Positions 60,678-64,000 of a DNA stretch of 64,000 nucleotides are shown piece after piece; positions within the stretch are counted from its first letter, which is position 1; each line of letters begins with the position of its first letter. Below the pieces are notes generated by a model. The model was not told the origin of the DNA. It did not search any database and was given only the letters and a program-made list of their open reading frames with translations. The DNA lies in the NCBI RefSeq assembly GCF_963575615.1, contig NZ_CAUYTL010000004.1:62001-126000 (forward strand). Reading direction: 5' to 3'. The DNA is from Listeria_A hofi. Lineage in GTDB: Bacteria > Bacillota > Bacilli > Lactobacillales > Listeriaceae. Made by a program: the position numbers and the translations under genes.

Positions 60678-63600
60678 TGCTGCGATAACTTTGATTGTAA
60701 CTGTTTTTTCTGTTGTGTTACCGTCTTTGTCTGTCACTGTATAAACGACTGTGTAGCTACCTACTTTAGCCATATCTACATTGCTGCTCTTAACTTTTAC
60801 ATCTGCTGTTATGTCGCCGTCTTCTTTATCTGTTGCTTTTACATCTGCTAATGGATTGAATGTATCTCCCACGCGGAATGTTTGATCATCAGCTGTGATA
60901 ACTGGTTTTTGATTTGATGCTACGATAACTTCTACTTCTGGGCTATCAAGGCCATTATCACCTTTTTGTGTTACTTTAAGCACATCATCTTCTTTTTGTG
61001 CTGGGATATTGATAGTGAAATCGCCATTAGCGTCTGTATTACCAGTTACTTTTGAGCCATCTGGAAGTGTTATTGTAATTTCTTTGTTTGGCTCACCTTT
61101 ACCTTTAAGAACTGTGTCGCCTTCTTTGATAGGAGCAACATCAGGAGTTCCTGGTACTGATAAATCTTGTTGTACTTTTGTATTTACGTTAGCACTGTCG
61201 TTTACACCATTTGTTTGGTATGAAACTACAGATTGATCTTTAGCAAGTTTAACTCCTGCTGGTACGTCTACTGTCCATGTGCCATCATCTTTAACTGTTG
61301 TTTTAGCAGTTGTTCCATTAGGGAATGTTACAATGATGTCGTTTCCTGGAGTTCCTTTACCGGATACTGTTTTAGCTCCAACATAGATTGGGTTAACTGT
61401 TGGACGATCGATTGCACTTGAGCCTTCTGTTGATAGACGTGTGTAATCAAATAGGCTGAATCCGTCTATTCCTGTTGCTACACCGCCGTAATATGCAGTT
61501 GTCGCTGTACCATTTTTGTTTGATAATGTAACACGACCTGCGTCAATGTCAGTCCATGCTGTGTTTGATGCTTTAGACCAGTCAGTACCGTGGTTCCAAG
61601 CCATTAAGTTTTTCACGTTGTTAATTTCTATGCGAGATTGACTTGCAACTGTTGCTGTACCGTAACCTTTAACGATATGACCAGTTTTCTTCGTTGCATC
61701 ATTATTATTTTGACGGAAATCTATAAATTTAGGGCTGTTAAGCACTAATTTAGAGTTTGCTGCGCCACTTAAATCAAATACAGATGTTGTTGTTACTGGT
61801 GATAATGTTTCTACATACGCCATAGTGTCTTTGTTGAATGTAACTACACCGTTAGCTTTTACTGCTGGGTTTGTTGTTTTTGAACCTGCACGGATGTTGG
61901 CTTTAGAGTTATTAGCAAATGTTGCAGAACCAGTAGTGTAAATACCATATGCTGCTGATGCAATTTTCAATGTTGAGGCATTTCCTACATTAAGTGCTGC
62001 TGCTGCGCCACCTTCTTGTCTAATACCGTCTGTTCCGGATAAATCGAAACTTGAGTTAGCACCGATATTAATTGCTGATCCGTAGAATGAATGGATGGCA
62101 TGGCTGTTTAACGCTTTAATGACAACTGTGTTATTTTCTCCGAAAGTTGTATTTTTGTATGTGTAGATACCATCGTGGTTGTTAGCTGTGATGTTCATGC
62201 TTACGTTTTTACCTGTTGTTAAACCTTCACCGCTTGTATTTGTAGTATTGATACCATCGACATAAGCATTAATGCTAACTGTTGAATCGTCACCGAATAC
62301 TACTCCGCCAGCATCAATACCTTTACCAGCTGATGATGAAATTGTAGTTTTAGTGTTAGAACCAAAGTTGATGCGTGAGTTTCCACCAGCATAAATAGAA
62401 CCAGCTTTTGCTTTTACATTAACTTCTGTATCATCACCGAAGATAACTGGGCCACCTGCAGAATAGATACCGTAGTCAATACCGGAATCGATATCAATTT
62501 TTACACGATCTGCTGCTGCTTTTGGCTGGTTAGATACTGTACCGAAGCGAATTGGTGCCGCTCCAGCTGAGTAGATACCTTTATATTGTGTTCTTAGTTT
62601 TAGAGATGAACCATCACCGAATGTGATAGACGCATTTCCGTAAAAACCATGTCCGTTGTCACTGACAATATCAACATTAGCGTTTTTACCTACAACGATT
62701 GATGCTCCTGTGTTATATGCGTAAACAGCTGTACCTGTACCAGTTGCTTTAAGCTTTACATCATCGCCAATTGTGATATTTCCAGTTACGTAGATACCGT
62801 AACCAACATCACCAGATGCAAGTGTTAAGTCAGCGCCATTTTTAACAACTAAAGTTGCTGCTCTGACTGTTCCGTATTTTGATGCTGATTTTAATACAGT
62901 GTTCTCACCGACAACAAGAGCACTATTTGATACGTCAAATGCGTAACCTTTGCTTGAATTCATATTGATATAAGAATTATCACCGATACTTACAGCACCT
63001 GATGAACGAACTTTAACTGCTGTATTCAAAGCTGACAGTTCTTCAATACGTGTGTTATCTTCAATAATTAAATCATCTACATCCATACCATATTGATCTG
63101 GGCTGACGATTTTATTGTTTGTTCCCCCGATAGAAAGAGATAGTTTACCCGATCCACCCATAATCATACCAAACACTTGTACATTGTTTGTTAAGTTAAC
63201 TGTTGGCGCTGCTGTTGAGTTAAAACCAGTGAATACACCTTTGGTCCCAACATTAGCAATGCTCAAATCTTGAACATCAACGATTGAAGTAGAACGCATA
63301 ATCATTTGGAAGTTACCAGCAGTTACTGAATAGCCGTTACCTTCGATACGGATGTTGCTGTTGATTGATACGTTACGTGTGAATTGGAAGTTACCAGTAA
63401 TTTCTATAACATTGATTGTTGTTGATTCTGCAGCTGCTGCAAATTCAGCAAATGTTGATACTTGTGCACGTTTCTCTGTTACACCATTGTCTAGAGCTAA
63501 TGACATCGGCTCAATTGCAATTTTGCTTGCTGCTTGATCAGCAGTTGGCAATGTTGGTGTTGTTGACTCTTGACCAGTTGCTTCTGCTGCAAATGATCCT

Positions 63601-63719
63601 GTTGGTAATACTGTGAATACTTGGCTTGCAATAACTGTAGCTACTAAAAGTGATTTGGCAGCTTTTTTGACCGACGCCTTAGATAGAACGTTAATTGGTC
63701 CCTTTTCTTCAAATTTCAT
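58866..63719 (-). CDS. Giant secreted adhesin: beta-helix, Ig-like domains and seven repeats
   Basis: A 1617-residue surface protein. Signal peptide 1-45 (cleavage near SFAAEA). Residues ~75-720 are a right-handed beta-helix of the pectate-lyase-like adhesive type, with many VxxGDxxxxxI rungs. Two Big_6-like Ig domains follow (~780-935), then a DUF5011 domain (~935-1014, DGDITADVKV), then seven 84- to 90-residue modules (~1015-1617) each with GTxTGDVxKxxLxVNGV and YQYYAKDK. There is no LPXTG, GW, LysM or SLH anchor; the protein ends at VTITQ. AAGGAG precedes the ATG. Probably adhesion or biofilm. Confidence 0.9.
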   Translation of the reverse strand: MKFEEKGPINVLSKASVKKAAKSLLVATVIASQVFTVLPTGSFAAEATGQESTTPTLPTADQAASKIAIEPMSLALDNGVTEKRAQVSTFAEFAAAAESTTINVIEITGNFQFTRNVSINSNIRIEGNGYSVTAGNFQMIMRSTSIVDVQDLSIANVGTKGVFTGFNSTAAPTVNLTNNVQVFGMIMGGSGKLSLSIGGTNNKIVSPDQYGMDVDDLIIEDNTRIEELSALNTAVKVRSSGAVSIGDNSYINMNSSKGYAFDVSNSALVVGENTVLKSASKYGTVRAATLVVKNGADLTLASGDVGYGIYVTGNITIGDDVKLKATGTGTAVYAYNTGASIVVGKNANVDIVSDNGHGFYGNASITFGDGSSLKLRTQYKGIYSAGAAPIRFGTVSNQPKAAADRVKIDIDSGIDYGIYSAGGPVIFGDDTEVNVKAKAGSIYAGGNSRINFGSNTKTTISSSAGKGIDAGGVVFGDDSTVSINAYVDGINTTNTSGEGLTTGKNVSMNITANNHDGIYTYKNTTFGENNTVVIKALNSHAIHSFYGSAINIGANSSFDLSGTDGIRQEGGAAAALNVGNASTLKIASAAYGIYTTGSATFANNSKANIRAGSKTTNPAVKANGVVTFNKDTMAYVETLSPVTTTSVFDLSGAANSKLVLNSPKFIDFRQNNNDATKKTGHIVKGYGTATVASQSRIEINNVKNLMAWNHGTDWSKASNTAWTDIDAGRVTLSNKNGTATTAYYGGVATGIDGFSLFDYTRLSTEGSSAIDRPTVNPIYVGAKTVSGKGTPGNDIIVTFPNGTTAKTTVKDDGTWTVDVPAGVKLAKDQSVVSYQTNGVNDSANVNTKVQQDLSVPGTPDVAPIKEGDTVLKGKGEPNKEITITLPDGSKVTGNTDANGDFTINIPAQKEDDVLKVTQKGDNGLDSPEVEVIVASNQKPVITADDQTFRVGDTFNPLADVKATDKEDGDITADVKVKSSNVDMAKVGSYTVVYTVTDKDGNTTEKTVTIKVIAATAGTITANEFTIGSDNYVKGIYTGDVAKMYLEVNGVKLTTISATGSPYQYYANGSITKATDQVFIVALDANGKELQKTAVKVNAKVTAGTITAEDYTVGTNYVKGTLTGDVVKAALEVNGVVKQAINVSNPYQYYAKDKVLNATDAVYIIGYDANGKVLQRTKVNVKSTVVTKGTITPANYVLGTDTYVKGTFTGDVAKVSITVNGVVKQTINTPTSPFQYYAKDKIFNLTDIVMATAYDSTGKVLDTKQVTITANNGLPGTITANSFKLGKDSYVTGTRTGDVQKIELVVNGVVQQRIDVTAQPAGTYQYYAKGKILSATDVVTMNAYNAAGTLVNTKTVAISTTDGTVVANTFVLGKDGYVTGTLTGDVTKIALKVNGVLKSAVPKTAGAFEYYAKDKITSVSDVVEVIAYDATGAVLSTATVNVTQQTAPVTVGTVTPQAFKIGTHSYVDGTYTGDVAKVELEVNGTKYGQIPANGNVIHYYAAGLIKDGTDDVKVNVYDATGKLLDSKQVTINVATGTVNANPVKVGDSYLTGTATGDVYKVVLSVNGVLKTSPAFVAADGTYKYFIKDLNLQPTDVVEVVGQDSRGGQINTNTVTITQ

Positions 63720-64000
63720 GTTTATTTTTCTCCTTCTTCCTTAAACTGTCTATTTGTCTATTTGCTATCCTGCGTGAAACGTGTTGCCCTCACATAATAA
63801 ACACCCCCTAAGTTGTGACAGAAACTGTATTCTCATTTATATTTATCAAAAATATAAAATCCTCTGATTAGTGTTCGGTTTATGTTTTGGAATACATCCC
63901 TGCAGTCTTTGCTCGAAGTAAAACGAATTACTTCACTCTTGCTGTATGGATTATATCATAAGATTTTAGAGCAACTGTGCGATGTTTTTTTCTGTAAATC
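63720..64000. other. Region upstream of the adhesin gene
   Basis: A 281-bp stretch with no gene. It must contain the adhesin promoter on the minus strand (TATTAT near 63800 is a possible -10). No PrfA box of the TTAACA-N2-TGTTAA type is seen. The upstream neighbour is outside the window. Confidence 0.4.

Noticed and set aside
59000..63500. Adhesin read as a pectate lyase enzyme
   Set aside because: The beta-helix rungs show the repetitive GDxxxx pattern of adhesive domains; I see no catalytic Asp/Arg cluster of pectate lyases.

Overview
The window looks like a chromosome segment from the Listeriaceae, probably a Listeria species outside the L. monocytogenes group. This is inference from family recognition and gene neighbourhoods: a PdxR-pdxST-pta cluster, a coproheme decarboxylase (HemQ) carrying the Tyr/His pair of the listerial enzyme, a BceAB/AnrAB-type peptide transporter, a FepA-like MATE pump and an 880-residue Ca2+-ATPase of the LMCA1 type. 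DNA is low to moderate GC with typical Firmicute AGGAGG ribosome sites. I see no rRNA, tRNA, phage, insertion sequence or CRISPR array.

Layout. 0.2-14.3 kb is core metabolism and stress defence: MATE pump, two YxeA-like secreted proteins, vitamin B6 synthesis (pdxR, pdxS, pdxT), pta, an RsuA-type pseudouridine synthase, a nitroreductase, manA, hemQ, a BceAB-type ABC transporter and a frataxin-like protein. 14.3-32.4 kb is a mosaic of small operons: a candidate CU-rich small RNA, maa-ywdI-ywdK, DoxX, a Cof phosphatase, pyridoxal kinase, CtaM, an LCP ligase, flavin and phosphatase enzymes, CorA with two GntR regulators, VOC and PhzF proteins, and a lipoprotein glycosidase. 32.6-44.2 kb holds transport and envelope genes: an amino-acid transporter, cardiolipin synthase, an AI-2E family permease, a Ca2+-ATPase/lactate dehydrogenase pair, a class A beta-lactamase lipoprotein and a VTC/DUF4956 pair. 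44.4-58.8 kb is a minus-strand surface-polysaccharide operon: WecC-like dehydrogenase, two GT4 enzymes, an FkbM-like protein with a long coiled coil, two large glycosyltransferases, an Asp2-like hydrolase, a TagG/TagH-type exporter and a GalE-like epimerase, followed by a Crp/Fnr regulator. 58.9-63.7 kb encodes a 1617-residue secreted beta-helix adhesin with seven C-terminal repeats.

The most interesting items are: the ABC-exported polysaccharide locus, whose coiled-coil protein could act as a chain-length ruler as WbdD does in Gram-negative O antigens; a previously unmarked ~113-nt minus-strand RNA with LhrC-like architecture; two BceR/VirR-like boxes at identical distance from their -10 elements, linking the YxeA genes to the BceAB transporter; and a 124-bp tandem duplication filling the pdxR-pdxS promoter region.

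Most convergent gene pairs are closed by near-perfect bidirectional hairpins. Start sites were chosen from Shine-Dalgarno spacing, so many are shorter than the longest open frame. No database search was possible, so every family name rests on motif and sequence recognition.
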